DNA of 64,000 nt. It comes from Clostridium sp. OM02-18AC (GTDB taxonomy: Bacteria; Bacillota; Clostridia; Lachnospirales; Lachnospiraceae). The DNA is taken from the NCBI RefSeq assembly GCF_003481825.1, contig NZ_QULW01000004.1, positions 62,001 through 126,000 of the forward strand, written 5' to 3'. A program made the position numbers and the translations under genes. Within the stretch, counting starts at the first letter, position 1. Every line of letters starts with the position of its first letter. The notes under the pieces are model-generated. The model had not been told where the DNA came from, did not search any database, and saw nothing but the letters and a program-made list of their open reading frames with translations. Positions 44,419-53,187 of this stretch are shown here, piece by piece.

Positions 44419-44445
44419 GTAACTGTTCAGTACCTTCACAGTTAC
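44419..44445. repeat. Hairpin repeat in the GRE1 leader, shared with 29819
   Basis: GTAACTGT and ACAGTTAC flank an 11-nt loop. The first 24 nt are identical to 29819-29842. It lies 31 nt upstream of the GRE1 start. Confidence 0.65.
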
Positions 44446-44534
44446 GCAATTTTTCACTGTTTTTTCGCTGCCGGTCACACATACATGCCCAGCAACCGTT
44501 TCGTTTGCCACTGCTTTTTGTTTCTATACAGCAA

Positions 44535-44566
44535 AAGCTGCCCCTTGCATTCGCGCCGGGCAGCTT
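44535..44566 (-). terminator. Hairpin between GRE2 and GRE1
   Basis: AAGCTGCCC pairs with GGGCAGCTT, followed on the minus strand by TTTTGC just past the GRE2 stop. It may partially terminate and so set the GRE2:GRE1 ratio. Confidence 0.5.
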
Positions 44567-44584
44567 CTGTCATACATTTATGAA

Positions 44585-46987
44585 TTATAAGGTGTGCTCG
44601 GTACGGTTGATCACTTCTTCCTGCATGGAATCATTCAGCTGTACGAAATATGCGCTGTAGCCTGCAATGCGGACTACCAGATCCCGGTGCGCTGCCGGGT
44701 TGTTTCTTGCGTCGATCAAGGTTTCTTTTGCCACAACGTTAAACTGCACATGTTTTCCGCCGTTCGTTAAGTAGGTGCGGATCATGGATGCAAGCTTCTC
44801 CATGTCGCTCTCCGTCTTTAATGCAGACGGATGGAACTTCATATTCAGAAGGGTTGCCTGGAACGGATCCTGGTCTACCTTCATGGCAGACTGTAACACT
44901 GCCAGCGGCCCGTGGGTATCCATGCCCTGCATCGGGCTCATGGTACCGTCTGCAAGGAGTGTGCCTGCTTTTCTTCCGTCCGGGGTTGCTCCGGTTAAAA
45001 GACCGCCCGGCTGGTGGCTGGTGATGGAGATGCCGCACGGAACAGTGGTTCCGCCGGTGATCGTTGTCAGAGTCGGTACGAAATCCGTAAACATCTTGTA
45101 GCAGCGTGCCACGATCTCGTCGACATACGGATCGTTGTTGCCGAACTTCGGTGCATCCAGGAAGTCCTTGCGCATATCCTCATAGCCAACCCAATCTGCT
45201 TCCAGTGCATCATAAAGCTCTTTTAAGGTGTACTTCTTCTCGTCGAAGCACAGCTTCTTGATGGCAGCCAGGGAATCTCCTACGTTGACCATACCAATGG
45301 TACATACGGATGCGGTATTATCAAACGGGATGTCATGACGGCACCAGATGTCCTTGCCGCTCTCGATTCCGTTGTACATCAAAGCGCTGCGGAGCGGATC
45401 CGGAAGTACTTCCTGGGTTACCTTCAGCTCTACGTTGTTGCGCTCGCCTACTACGCTGACACAGTATTTAAACTGCTTCTCCCATGCAGCAAACAGCTCC
45501 TCGAAATCCTTGAACTGGGTGAAGTCGCCTGTCTGGATTCCAGCCAGCTCGCCATTTTTCACATTGATGCCGTTGTGGCGGAACAGATCGAAGATGACAG
45601 TCATGATGGTCATCGGAACCGGGCCCGTACGGCTCTTGCCCGGAAGGTTTGCGTCCAGACAGCCGGTGATGGCGAAGTCTCTTGCATCTTCCAGGGAAAC
45701 GCCATGCATGGTGAAGAACTCGGTGTAACTTTCATCACTGACAAAGGCCGGCATGCTTAAGCCTGCCTTGATGCACTCCACACCCTTTAAGAGCAGATCC
45801 TTCGGGGTGGACGGAGCCACGCGCAGGGTAATGGTATGATGCGGGGTTTTTGTGATCAGTGCCGCATCGAGAAGCATGTAGCTTAAGTCGTTGGTCGCAT
45901 CGGTACCATCCGGCTTTACGCCGCCGATGATAAAGTTATGCCACTTTGCAAAACCGGCATTTTTCTTACGGTTATTCTTTCCGGAGGTACGGTTCAGTTC
46001 CATATCTTTTAAGCGCATGCAGCAGAGAAGCTCGATCGCCTCTTCTTTTGTGATGCGTCCTGCCTCCAGGTCTGCCTTGTAGTATGGATACATGTACTGG
46101 TCAAAACGGCCGCCCGGAAGTGTGGTGCTCGGGCTGAGCATTAAGAACTGGAACCAGAAGCACTGGATGGCTTCACGGAAGGTACGCGGTTTGTGTCTCG
46201 GAACCCACGCGCAGGTCTCGCCGATGGTCTTTAACTCTTCTTTGCGGACCGGATCAGTTTCCTTTTCTGCCATCTCAAAGGCCAGGGCAGAATAGCGGTC
46301 AGCCAGGGTATTCATTGCCTCAAATGCCATAACAACCGCACGGTAATAACGGAATTTGTCGATGGATTCTGCATCGGTAAAGCGCAGTTTGCTCTGGCAT
46401 TCCTTGGCCTGGTCGATCAGAGCCAGAGTACCGTTTTCCAGGATCTTGGTATAGTCTACAAGCAGCAGTACCAGGCTCGGTCCAAGGCCAAGTCCGCTCT
46501 GTGCGTAGCCGCCGCCGACACCGCGGCCCTCGGATTTGTCTTTCCACGGCGGAAGCACCAGACCTGCCTTTAACAGCTTTAAGATCCGCTCGTCTTCCTG
46601 CTCATAGAAGATATCGCCCTGCATACCGATCTGGGTAGCCGGGTCATGATGTTTGTTCAGTTCCTGTAAGTCTTTCTGGTCCTGCTCATCCATGATGTAG
46701 CCATCTTCGATCAGGCTGTCGATCTCGTCCTGTGTCCAGATTCCGTAGTTCGGATCGATCTCCAGTCCCATTGGCTTGGATGCGCCCAGACCAACGATCA
46801 GCTCATCGTCTGCGATGGCGATCGGCATCCGCTCTGCGTATGCCTTCAGCATTTTACCACGCTGGATCATGGCCGGATCGTGTTTGGAATGTTCCAGTAC
46901 GTCTGCCGTAATGCGGTATTTTTCAATGCAGATCGGGTAATGGTCCACGATCACGCGCTTTTTGATGCGTTCGATTCTCTCGTACAT
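44585..46987 (-). CDS. Glycyl radical enzyme 2
   Basis: This 800-aa GRE has its radical Gly776 in VVRIAGYSAYF and its catalytic Cys443 in AITGCLDANLPGKSR, with Asp445 in place of the usual Glu. The PGKS stretch aligns with PGKT of glycerol dehydratase, so the alignment of the Asp is not in doubt. FxxWHNFIIGGVKPDGTDATNDLSY is conserved. LVLPPWKDKSEGRGVGGGYAQSGLGLGP is shared with GRE4, so GRE2 and GRE4 form one subtype. AGAGG lies 8 nt before the ATG. It follows the activase and TPR genes by 41 nt and is the first GRE downstream of them, so it may be the cognate partner. Substrate unknown. Confidence 0.91.
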   Translation of the reverse strand: MYERIERIKKRVIVDHYPICIEKYRITADVLEHSKHDPAMIQRGKMLKAYAERMPIAIADDELIVGLGASKPMGLEIDPNYGIWTQDEIDSLIEDGYIMDEQDQKDLQELNKHHDPATQIGMQGDIFYEQEDERILKLLKAGLVLPPWKDKSEGRGVGGGYAQSGLGLGPSLVLLLVDYTKILENGTLALIDQAKECQSKLRFTDAESIDKFRYYRAVVMAFEAMNTLADRYSALAFEMAEKETDPVRKEELKTIGETCAWVPRHKPRTFREAIQCFWFQFLMLSPSTTLPGGRFDQYMYPYYKADLEAGRITKEEAIELLCCMRLKDMELNRTSGKNNRKKNAGFAKWHNFIIGGVKPDGTDATNDLSYMLLDAALITKTPHHTITLRVAPSTPKDLLLKGVECIKAGLSMPAFVSDESYTEFFTMHGVSLEDARDFAITGCLDANLPGKSRTGPVPMTIMTVIFDLFRHNGINVKNGELAGIQTGDFTQFKDFEELFAAWEKQFKYCVSVVGERNNVELKVTQEVLPDPLRSALMYNGIESGKDIWCRHDIPFDNTASVCTIGMVNVGDSLAAIKKLCFDEKKYTLKELYDALEADWVGYEDMRKDFLDAPKFGNNDPYVDEIVARCYKMFTDFVPTLTTITGGTTVPCGISITSHQPGGLLTGATPDGRKAGTLLADGTMSPMQGMDTHGPLAVLQSAMKVDQDPFQATLLNMKFHPSALKTESDMEKLASMIRTYLTNGGKHVQFNVVAKETLIDARNNPAAHRDLVVRIAGYSAYFVQLNDSMQEEVINRTEHTL

Positions 46988-47028
46988 GATGTTTACCTCT
47001 CTCCTTTGATGTTATTTCATTTTGACTT

Positions 47029-47943
47029 TTATTTCAGATGCTTCAGGATCTCGTCGGCCTTCTGCTGCCAGCTTTCTGCACCCGCATCGTCACCCATGGC
47101 CAGACATACAGCAGCGCAGTTTCTGCACCCGTGGGCATATTCCACATTTTCGCCGTACACCAGCTTTGTCTTTTCAAGAGCAGCCTGAAAATCTTCCAGG
47201 GCTGCTGCGTAATCCCCTGCACGGTACTTTAAAGTTCCGCGCGTGTTTAACGCTGCCGGGTAATGCGGATTGGAACCGTCATCGATCTCCTTTAAGATCG
47301 CGATGGCATTTTCCAGTGCCATGTTCGCTTCTTCCGTCTTGCCAAGAATGTCCAGGGCTGCTGCCATGTTATTCCAGGTCGTACCGGTTTCCACGAGAAC
47401 ATCCGCTTCTGCTTCCAGAAGATTCATGGCCTGCACAAAGCTTCCCAATGCTTCTTCCGGTTTTTTCTGGTCCAGATACACCAGGCCGATGTTGTTGTAA
47501 AGACCGGCCAGCGTTGCCTTAGGACAGTCCGGATGCTGTTCAAAGATCCGTGCAGCCTTCTGGAAATGTTCCAGTGCCTTCTCGGTATCTCCCATATAAC
47601 GATAAGTCCCGGCCTTGTTTAACAGAACTGTCGCATACTCCGCCGAGCGCTGCTGGTACAGCGATTCCAGTTCCTTTTGCGCTTCTTCGAAGGTGGCAAG
47701 CGATTCCTCAAACCGGCTTAAGCCGCGGTAAAAGCAGGCCATCTCATTGCACACGGAAACGAAAGCCCAGTTGGGGTCCAGGGGCGGCACACAGCTTGGA
47801 CAGCCGGTATTGACCGGCATGGGTGTACCGGCCCGGTCTGCCGTCTCTTTGCTCTTTTTTAAAAATGCTTCGGTCTTTTCATTGTCATGCGCCCCATAAT
47901 GTTCATCCAGTTCCCGGTAAAAACGGTTTAAATCAAATGCCAT
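47029..47943 (-). CDS. Tetratricopeptide repeat protein
   Basis: This 304-aa soluble protein consists of about five TPR units, for example ATVLLNKAGTYRYMGDTEKALEHFQKAARIFE, TLAGLYNNIGLVYLDQKKPEEALGSFVQAMN and TWNNMAAALDILGKTEEANMALENA. There is also an N-terminal region with TGCPSCVPP. TPR arrays bind other proteins. Its place between the GRE activase (19 nt) and GRE2 (41 nt) suggests a chaperone or docking role in activation of several GREs by one activase. That role is inference. Confidence 0.85.
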   Translation of the reverse strand: MAFDLNRFYRELDEHYGAHDNEKTEAFLKKSKETADRAGTPMPVNTGCPSCVPPLDPNWAFVSVCNEMACFYRGLSRFEESLATFEEAQKELESLYQQRSAEYATVLLNKAGTYRYMGDTEKALEHFQKAARIFEQHPDCPKATLAGLYNNIGLVYLDQKKPEEALGSFVQAMNLLEAEADVLVETGTTWNNMAAALDILGKTEEANMALENAIAILKEIDDGSNPHYPAALNTRGTLKYRAGDYAAALEDFQAALEKTKLVYGENVEYAHGCRNCAAVCLAMGDDAGAESWQQKADEILKHLK

Positions 47944-47962
47944 ATCTGTATTCCCGCCTTTC

Positions 47963-48898
47963 TCAGCCGCCGATCTGTGTGGTGATGCCGTAGGATTCCA
48001 CGATTTCCTTCAAATGGTTCATATGCTCATCAGATGGGATTTCAATAGACCAGTCCATCTCATGTCCAAGACTCTCATTTTTGGATTCGCCCAGTCTGTG
48101 ATAAGGGAGTAAGCAGACTCTGGTATCCTTGGTGAGATTTTCGGAAACGAAACGTGCTACTGCATCGATGTTCTCATCGCTGTCGTTGTGTCCCGGTATG
48201 GTCGGTACGCGGATCCAGACCGGTACATGCAGATCCTGGTTGATATGAATGATATTTTTCAAGATCTGTTCATTGCCCACACCGGTATACTCTTTGTGTT
48301 TTTCCGGATCCATATGTTTGATGTCACACAAAGCCAGATCTACATGGGAATATACCCGGTCGATCACCTCCGGCGTCGCAAAAACGCTGCTCTCCACTGC
48401 GGTAGAGATTCCTTCCTCATGTGCCGCCATCAGAAGATTCTCGGAAAACTCCGGACATGCTAGGCATTCGCCGCCGCTTATGGTCATACCGCCTCCGGAG
48501 GTATCCAAGAACAGCTTGTCTGCCAGCACGCGGTCCAAAGCCGTCTGGACATCCATGATCTCACCAGCGATCTCTCTTGCTTCAGCCGGACAGTCTTTTA
48601 CGCAGGCACCACAGTCCACACAGATGGAACGGTCGGTGTATGCCCGGTAAGCACCGTCGGTTTCCCGGATCTTAACCGCATGTTTCGGACAATTTTCCAC
48701 GCACCGACCGCATCCGGTACACTTGTCTTTGTAAAACATCAGCTGTGGTTTCTTTAAATTGGACTCCGGATTCGCGCACCAAGTACAGCGGAGCGGACAG
48801 CCCTTTACAAATACGGTAACCCGGATTCCGGGGCCGTCGTGGATACAATAGGTCTGAATATTAAATACTGTTGTTGTTACACTGCGGTCTGCAGCCAT
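47963..48898 (-). CDS. Glycyl radical enzyme activating enzyme (radical SAM)
   Basis: This 311-aa activase abstracts hydrogen from the GRE glycine using S-adenosylmethionine. The radical SAM cluster motif is GCPLRCTWC (Cys34, 38, 41). An inserted ferredoxin-like domain carries two 4Fe-4S motifs (Cys60/63/66/70 and Cys93/96/99/103), typical of non-PFL GRE activases. SAM-contact MTISGGECLACPEF and LCDIKHMDPEKHKEYTGVGN follow. The start at 48898 has GGGGG 9 nt upstream. It is the only activase in the window for four GREs. It has a promoter at 48971 and a palindrome just upstream. Confidence 0.95.
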   Translation of the reverse strand: MAADRSVTTTVFNIQTYCIHDGPGIRVTVFVKGCPLRCTWCANPESNLKKPQLMFYKDKCTGCGRCVENCPKHAVKIRETDGAYRAYTDRSICVDCGACVKDCPAEAREIAGEIMDVQTALDRVLADKLFLDTSGGGMTISGGECLACPEFSENLLMAAHEEGISTAVESSVFATPEVIDRVYSHVDLALCDIKHMDPEKHKEYTGVGNEQILKNIIHINQDLHVPVWIRVPTIPGHNDSDENIDAVARFVSENLTKDTRVCLLPYHRLGESKNESLGHEMDWSIEIPSDEHMNHLKEIVESYGITTQIGG

Positions 48899-48925
48899 AC
48901 ATCTCAACCCCCTTGCCTTTTCTTG

Positions 48926-48956
48926 TTGCTGTTCACGCATTGCGCAAACAGCAGCA
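48926..48956. repeat. Short palindromic repeat, 13-nt loop (copy 4)
   Basis: GTTGCTGTT, the loop cacgcattgcgca, then AACAGCAGC, in the activase leader. Confidence 0.8.
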
Positions 48957-48970
48957 TTTTCTTTTCTTTC

Positions 48971-49026
48971 AACATATCACAACTATGTCACCGGTTGCAA
49001 GTTTATTAGGAATTTCAACATGTTGA
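48971..49026 (-). promoter_or_regulatory. Promoter and palindrome upstream of the activase operon
   Basis: On the minus strand TTGCAA (49000-48995) and TATGTT (48976-48971) are 18 nt apart. TCAACATGTTGA (49015-49026) is a perfect palindrome just upstream of the -35 box and could bind a regulator. Confidence 0.55.
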
Positions 49027-49052
49027 TATTTACATATTTCGTTGGAAAGAAA

Positions 49053-49083
49053 GCATGCATGACCCAGTGCCGATCATGCATGC
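49053..49083 (-). terminator. Terminator of the GRE3-permease operon
   Basis: GCATGCATGA and TCATGCATGC form a 10-bp stem with an 11-nt loop. TTTCTTTCC follows on the minus strand. Confidence 0.65.
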
Positions 49084-49129
49084 CTCCTTTCTTCCAGCGC
49101 TGTGCGGCAAGTTCCACACAGGTTCTTTC

Positions 49130-49160
49130 GTTGCTGTTTGCGCACTGCGCCAACAGCAAC
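49130..49160. repeat. Short palindromic repeat, 13-nt loop (copy 5)
   Basis: Perfect arms GTTGCTGTT and AACAGCAAC flank the loop tgcgcactgcgcc. It is inverted relative to copy 4, about 200 nt away; the two bracket the terminator and promoter between the GRE operons. Confidence 0.8.
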
Positions 49161-49193
49161 GGTTTCCTATCTACACAGGATGAAAACAGGAAT

Positions 49194-50495
49194 TTATGCG
49201 CCGATCATGATAATCGGAGTTGCACAGAGCAGTGCGACTACGATCATGGATGCGATTGCGGTGTAAAGCAGACGGTTGAATACCTTCGGTGCTACTTCGT
49301 TCGGGCATCCTACCAGGCAGAGCGCTCCACCAGTGGAAATCGGGCTCATGGAAGTACATCCGGTACCAAGCATCAGCGGGATAACCAGTGCGCCGAACGG
49401 AACACCTGCTACCGGTGCCAGCGCCGGGATCATGGACATCATCAGCGGCTGAACGGTTGCAGCGGAGGTTACAAAGCTCAGTGCGGAACCAAGCAGTGCG
49501 AAGCACGGTGCGATCAGGAATGCCGGCAGGCTCTGCATTGCCTGTCCCAGGGTATCTACAACACCAAGGGTGTTTGCAAGAGTACAGTACATACCCATAC
49601 CAGCAATCATGAAGATCATGTTCCAGTTTACATCTTTTGAGAATACTTTCTTGATATCATTTCCGCCAAGAACTGCTACCAGGCTGATACCTGCGGTAGC
49701 GGTAACCGGCATGCTTAAGTTCTTGCTCATCCACTTGCAGACTGCATTCGGAGTGAACTGATTGATGATAGACGGAATCAGTAACAGACCGATACAGCAA
49801 AGGATGATGATCATGGTGTTTTTCTGTTCTTTAGAGAACGGCTCCGGCTCATGCATAAAATCTTCTGCACCATTGTCATTTAACTTCCATGCCTTGTTGA
49901 TGAAGTAAACAACACCCAGAACAACGATACCCATAACCAGGTTAAACATTGCAGAACGCATGCACATTGCCATCGGGTCAACGCCCTCAAGATACTGTCC
50001 ATACATACCTACATGTAAGGAACCGTTGGAAGTCCACGGAAGGAAGGAACCCATGAAGGAACCACTCCACAGTGCAAACGGTACAACCAGCGGGCTGACA
50101 CCTGCTGCGATGCTCATGCCCCATGCCAGAGGTCCGACGATCGCGGTGTTCATGGTACCTGCACCTGCTGCTGCAACGACTGCTGCAACGATTGCGATCG
50201 CAAACGGAAGTGCCCAGCGGGTTTCACGAAACTTGTAAGCGATCTTGCGGCCTAACAGCTGCATGGTACCGTTTGCGCTTGCGAATGCGTAAAAGATAAC
50301 CGGGATCGTGTAGTTCCAGAATAAGGTTACCGGGAATGCTTTGATGAAAGCATTCGAGGTGCTGTTCTCGCCTCCGAACAGCCAGGTGATAACAAATCCT
50401 AATGCGATTGCAACAAAACCGCAGTTGATTTTCAGCTTCTGGCCGATGACTACAGCCAAAATGAAGCCGAGGAAAAAGATGATAACCAGTGACAT
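49194..50495 (-). CDS. MatC/SLC13-like carboxylate permease (copy 2)
   Basis: This 433-aa membrane permease has about eleven helices and is related to the permease at 39023. The N-terminus is LVIIFFLGFILAVVIGQKLKINCGFVAIALGF. The conserved hairpins AAAGAGTMNTAIVGPLAWGMSIAAG and GCTSMSPISTGGALCLVGCPNE correspond to those in copy 1. It probably imports the GRE3 substrate or a related carboxylate. The start at 50495 follows GGGGG. It is cotranscribed with GRE3 (28-nt gap) and ends before a terminator at 49053. Confidence 0.82.
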   Translation of the reverse strand: MSLVIIFFLGFILAVVIGQKLKINCGFVAIALGFVITWLFGGENSTSNAFIKAFPVTLFWNYTIPVIFYAFASANGTMQLLGRKIAYKFRETRWALPFAIAIVAAVVAAAGAGTMNTAIVGPLAWGMSIAAGVSPLVVPFALWSGSFMGSFLPWTSNGSLHVGMYGQYLEGVDPMAMCMRSAMFNLVMGIVVLGVVYFINKAWKLNDNGAEDFMHEPEPFSKEQKNTMIIILCCIGLLLIPSIINQFTPNAVCKWMSKNLSMPVTATAGISLVAVLGGNDIKKVFSKDVNWNMIFMIAGMGMYCTLANTLGVVDTLGQAMQSLPAFLIAPCFALLGSALSFVTSAATVQPLMMSMIPALAPVAGVPFGALVIPLMLGTGCTSMSPISTGGALCLVGCPNEVAPKVFNRLLYTAIASMIVVALLCATPIIMIGA

Positions 50496-50523
50496 AGTGA
50501 TTTCCCCCTTCAATTCCTTTGTT

Positions 50524-52920
50524 TTAATTCAGCATATTCTCGGTTCTGGAGATAACATCCTGCTGTACTGCCGGTGTCAGCAGGGTGAAATATGCACTGT
50601 ACCCTGCAACACGTACGACCAGATCCCGGTAATCTTCCGGTTTTTCCTGAGCCTTATGCAGTGTTTCGTTGTCTACCACGTTGAACTGGATATGCTTTCC
50701 ACCATTTAACAGATACGTCTTGATCAGTGCGCCGAGCTTTCTTAAATCTTCATCGGTCTTTAATGCAGACGGATGAATCTTCATGTTCAGCAGCATTGCG
50801 TTGAACGGATCCTGATGGATTTTCATTGCACTGGCCAGAGAAGCAGTCGGGCCGTGGGTATCGGTTCCCTGTGCAGGAGAAGCAGTTCCGTCCGGAAGAG
50901 TCTCACCGAACTTTCTGCCGTCCGGAGTTGCACCGGTATAGGCACCGCCCGGAGCGTATGCTGTGATGGAAACTCCGGTTGCCCTCGGCGGTTCTCCGTA
51001 GATACCCGTAAAGGTCTTTGTGCTGTCAGACCAGAAATCAAACAGATCTGTAGCAATATTGTCAACAAAGTCAATGTTGTTACCATACTTAGGAGCTTCC
51101 TTGCAAAGCTTCTGAAGCTCTTCATAGCCAACCCAGTTCGCTTCCAGAGCGTTATGCAGCTCTTCCATGGTGCAGTATTTCTTTTCGAATACCACATACT
51201 TGACTGCTGCAAGAGAGTTGACTGCACCGATGATGCCGACCGGGTTCATCATGGAACCGTTCTCGTAAGGCATCTTGCGGTTGGAAATGTCGCGGCCGCA
51301 CTTGATTCCATCGTATGCGAATGCGGAATGTACGACGTCGTTGTTGATCTCACGGGTTACGCGGCAGAGGATGTTGTGCTCCTCGTTGTACAGGCCCATG
51401 AAGTAATACAGCTGCTCTTTGAATGCTTTCTCAAACTCTTCGTAAGTCTTGAAGTCTTTCATCTCGCCGGTTCTCGGTCCGAGCTGTTCGCCGGTCTCCC
51501 GCATAACACCGTTGTTCATCATGATCTCCATAACCTTCGGAACGATGAACATGCCTACGGCGTTCATTCTGGATTTGCCCGGGATATTTAAGTCAAGACA
51601 TCCGGCAAGTGCATAGTTTCTGGCATCCTCGATCGGCACACCCTGGTCTACCAGACCTTTGATGTAGCTCTTATCGGATACGAATGCCGGCATACCGATA
51701 CCGGTACGAACCAGCTTTAATGCTTTCATCATCAGTTCATCCGGCGTGTTTTCATTCACACGGAGCGTGATGGTGAACTGCGGGGTGCGGACTTCGTCTG
51801 CTGCCTCTAAGAGCAGGTAGCTTAACTCATTGGAGCATTCCTTGCCGTCTTTGTCGCAGCCGCCGATGATGAAGTTGTGCCATCTTGCCATGCCGGCCCA
51901 TTTATCTCTCTGTTTTGCGTTTCCGGACACAAAATTAAACTGCATGATCTTGATGCGCAGGCACTCGATCAGTTCCAGTGCCTCGTCTCTGGTCAGGGTT
52001 CCTGCCTCAATATCCTGTTTGTAGTAAGGATACATGAACTGGTCGAAACGTCCGCCCGGAACAGTACCGTGGGTGATCATCATCCAGTAGAACCAGAATG
52101 CCTGGATCGCATCGCGGAAATCGCGTGCGCCATTCTCAGCCAGGCTGTGGCAGGTGTCTGCCATGCGCTCTAACTCTGCTTTTCTTACCGGATCTGCAGT
52201 CTCTTCTGCTTTAGCTGTGCAAGCATCCCCGTAGCGGTGATACATACGCTGCATTGCAGTCAGTGCGATGATGCAGGCTCTTAAATAATCGCCTTTATCG
52301 AAAGAATCGTTGTCATTGTAACGAAGCTTTTCCAGTTCCTCCTGTGCTTCCTTTACACGGGCAGCAACACCTTCTTTGATAACCTTTTCATAGTCCGGAA
52401 CAAAGAAGCTTAAGCCAATGCCAAGTCCCCATCCAAATCCGGCTCCGCCTGATCCACGGCCCTTGACCTTACTGGTCCACGGCGGGCACAGGATTCCGGA
52501 ACGGATGAACGGCCATAAATGGAAGTCATCGTAGAAGCGGCCCTGCCACTCGTACATCTGACGGCTCTGTCCTTCCCAGAAAGAATCCAGGCTTCTGAGT
52601 GTCTTGCGGTCCTCGTCGGAAATGGTGTAATTTCCTTCCAGAATGCTGTCTAAGTCTTTATCATCCCAGAACGGACCCCAGCAGGATGCCTCCAGTCCCA
52701 TTGGTTTTGCTGCGCAGTTTCCGCAGATCAATTCATCATCATCGATATAGATGGTTCTTTTATCCAGATAATTGGCAGTTGCCTTTGCACGGCGCAAAAT
52801 AGAAGGAAGTCCTTCGTTCTCTTTCCAGGACTCGATCACATATTTTGCTTTCTCTGCGCAAAACGGAAACTTGTCAACCTTCAATGCTTCCTGCATTCTT
52901 TTAATTCTCTCAGTGGCCAT
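50524..52920 (-). CDS. Glycyl radical enzyme 3
   Basis: This 798-aa GRE has its radical Gly773 in VVRVAGYSAYF and its catalytic Cys441 in ALAGCLDLNIPGKSR, with Asp443 replacing the usual Glu. It shares with GRE1 the block EWQGRFYDDFHLWPFIRSGILCPPW, the GWGLGIG loop and KWAGMARWHNFIIGGCDKDGK, so GRE1 and GRE3 form a second subtype. AGGAGAGGGG precedes the ATG. It is the first gene of a two-gene operon with a carboxylate permease, divergent from PucR-type regulator 3. There is no activase of its own. Substrate unknown. Confidence 0.91.
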   Translation of the reverse strand: MATERIKRMQEALKVDKFPFCAEKAKYVIESWKENEGLPSILRRAKATANYLDKRTIYIDDDELICGNCAAKPMGLEASCWGPFWDDKDLDSILEGNYTISDEDRKTLRSLDSFWEGQSRQMYEWQGRFYDDFHLWPFIRSGILCPPWTSKVKGRGSGGAGFGWGLGIGLSFFVPDYEKVIKEGVAARVKEAQEELEKLRYNDNDSFDKGDYLRACIIALTAMQRMYHRYGDACTAKAEETADPVRKAELERMADTCHSLAENGARDFRDAIQAFWFYWMMITHGTVPGGRFDQFMYPYYKQDIEAGTLTRDEALELIECLRIKIMQFNFVSGNAKQRDKWAGMARWHNFIIGGCDKDGKECSNELSYLLLEAADEVRTPQFTITLRVNENTPDELMMKALKLVRTGIGMPAFVSDKSYIKGLVDQGVPIEDARNYALAGCLDLNIPGKSRMNAVGMFIVPKVMEIMMNNGVMRETGEQLGPRTGEMKDFKTYEEFEKAFKEQLYYFMGLYNEEHNILCRVTREINNDVVHSAFAYDGIKCGRDISNRKMPYENGSMMNPVGIIGAVNSLAAVKYVVFEKKYCTMEELHNALEANWVGYEELQKLCKEAPKYGNNIDFVDNIATDLFDFWSDSTKTFTGIYGEPPRATGVSITAYAPGGAYTGATPDGRKFGETLPDGTASPAQGTDTHGPTASLASAMKIHQDPFNAMLLNMKIHPSALKTDEDLRKLGALIKTYLLNGGKHIQFNVVDNETLHKAQEKPEDYRDLVVRVAGYSAYFTLLTPAVQQDVISRTENMLN

Positions 52921-52998
52921 ACGATCCCCTCTCCTTTTTCATTTGTCTATATTCTAACAAAGTTTTTCCACCGGGGTCTATGGTTAATCCGCACAACA

Positions 52999-53016
52999 TT
53001 TTGCACATTTTGCACA
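52999..53016. promoter_or_regulatory. Tandem TTTTGCACA sites between GRE3 and regulator 3
   Basis: Two direct 9-nt repeats, TTTTGCACA TTTTGCACA, lie about 80 nt upstream of the GRE3 start. They share TGCACA with the sites at 31263, 41800, 41832 and 54933. Confidence 0.5.
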
Positions 53017-53069
53017 AGAGTTGGTCTCCTGTTTCTTCTTTCAAGGCATTTTCCACAAGAGAAAAACCA

Positions 53070-53098
53070 TTGAAAAATAGAACACAGTCTTATATAAT
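53070..53098 (+). promoter_or_regulatory. Promoter of PucR-type regulator 3
   Basis: TTGAAA and TATAAT are separated by 17 nt, about 90 nt before the start at 53188. Confidence 0.75.
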
Positions 53099-53187
53099 AG
53101 CTTAAAAAACCGTGGGATTTTGCCTTTTCCCACAGACTATGCTATTTTTTTATCCTGCTTTATCTTAAAACAAAAGGAGTTTTCATT

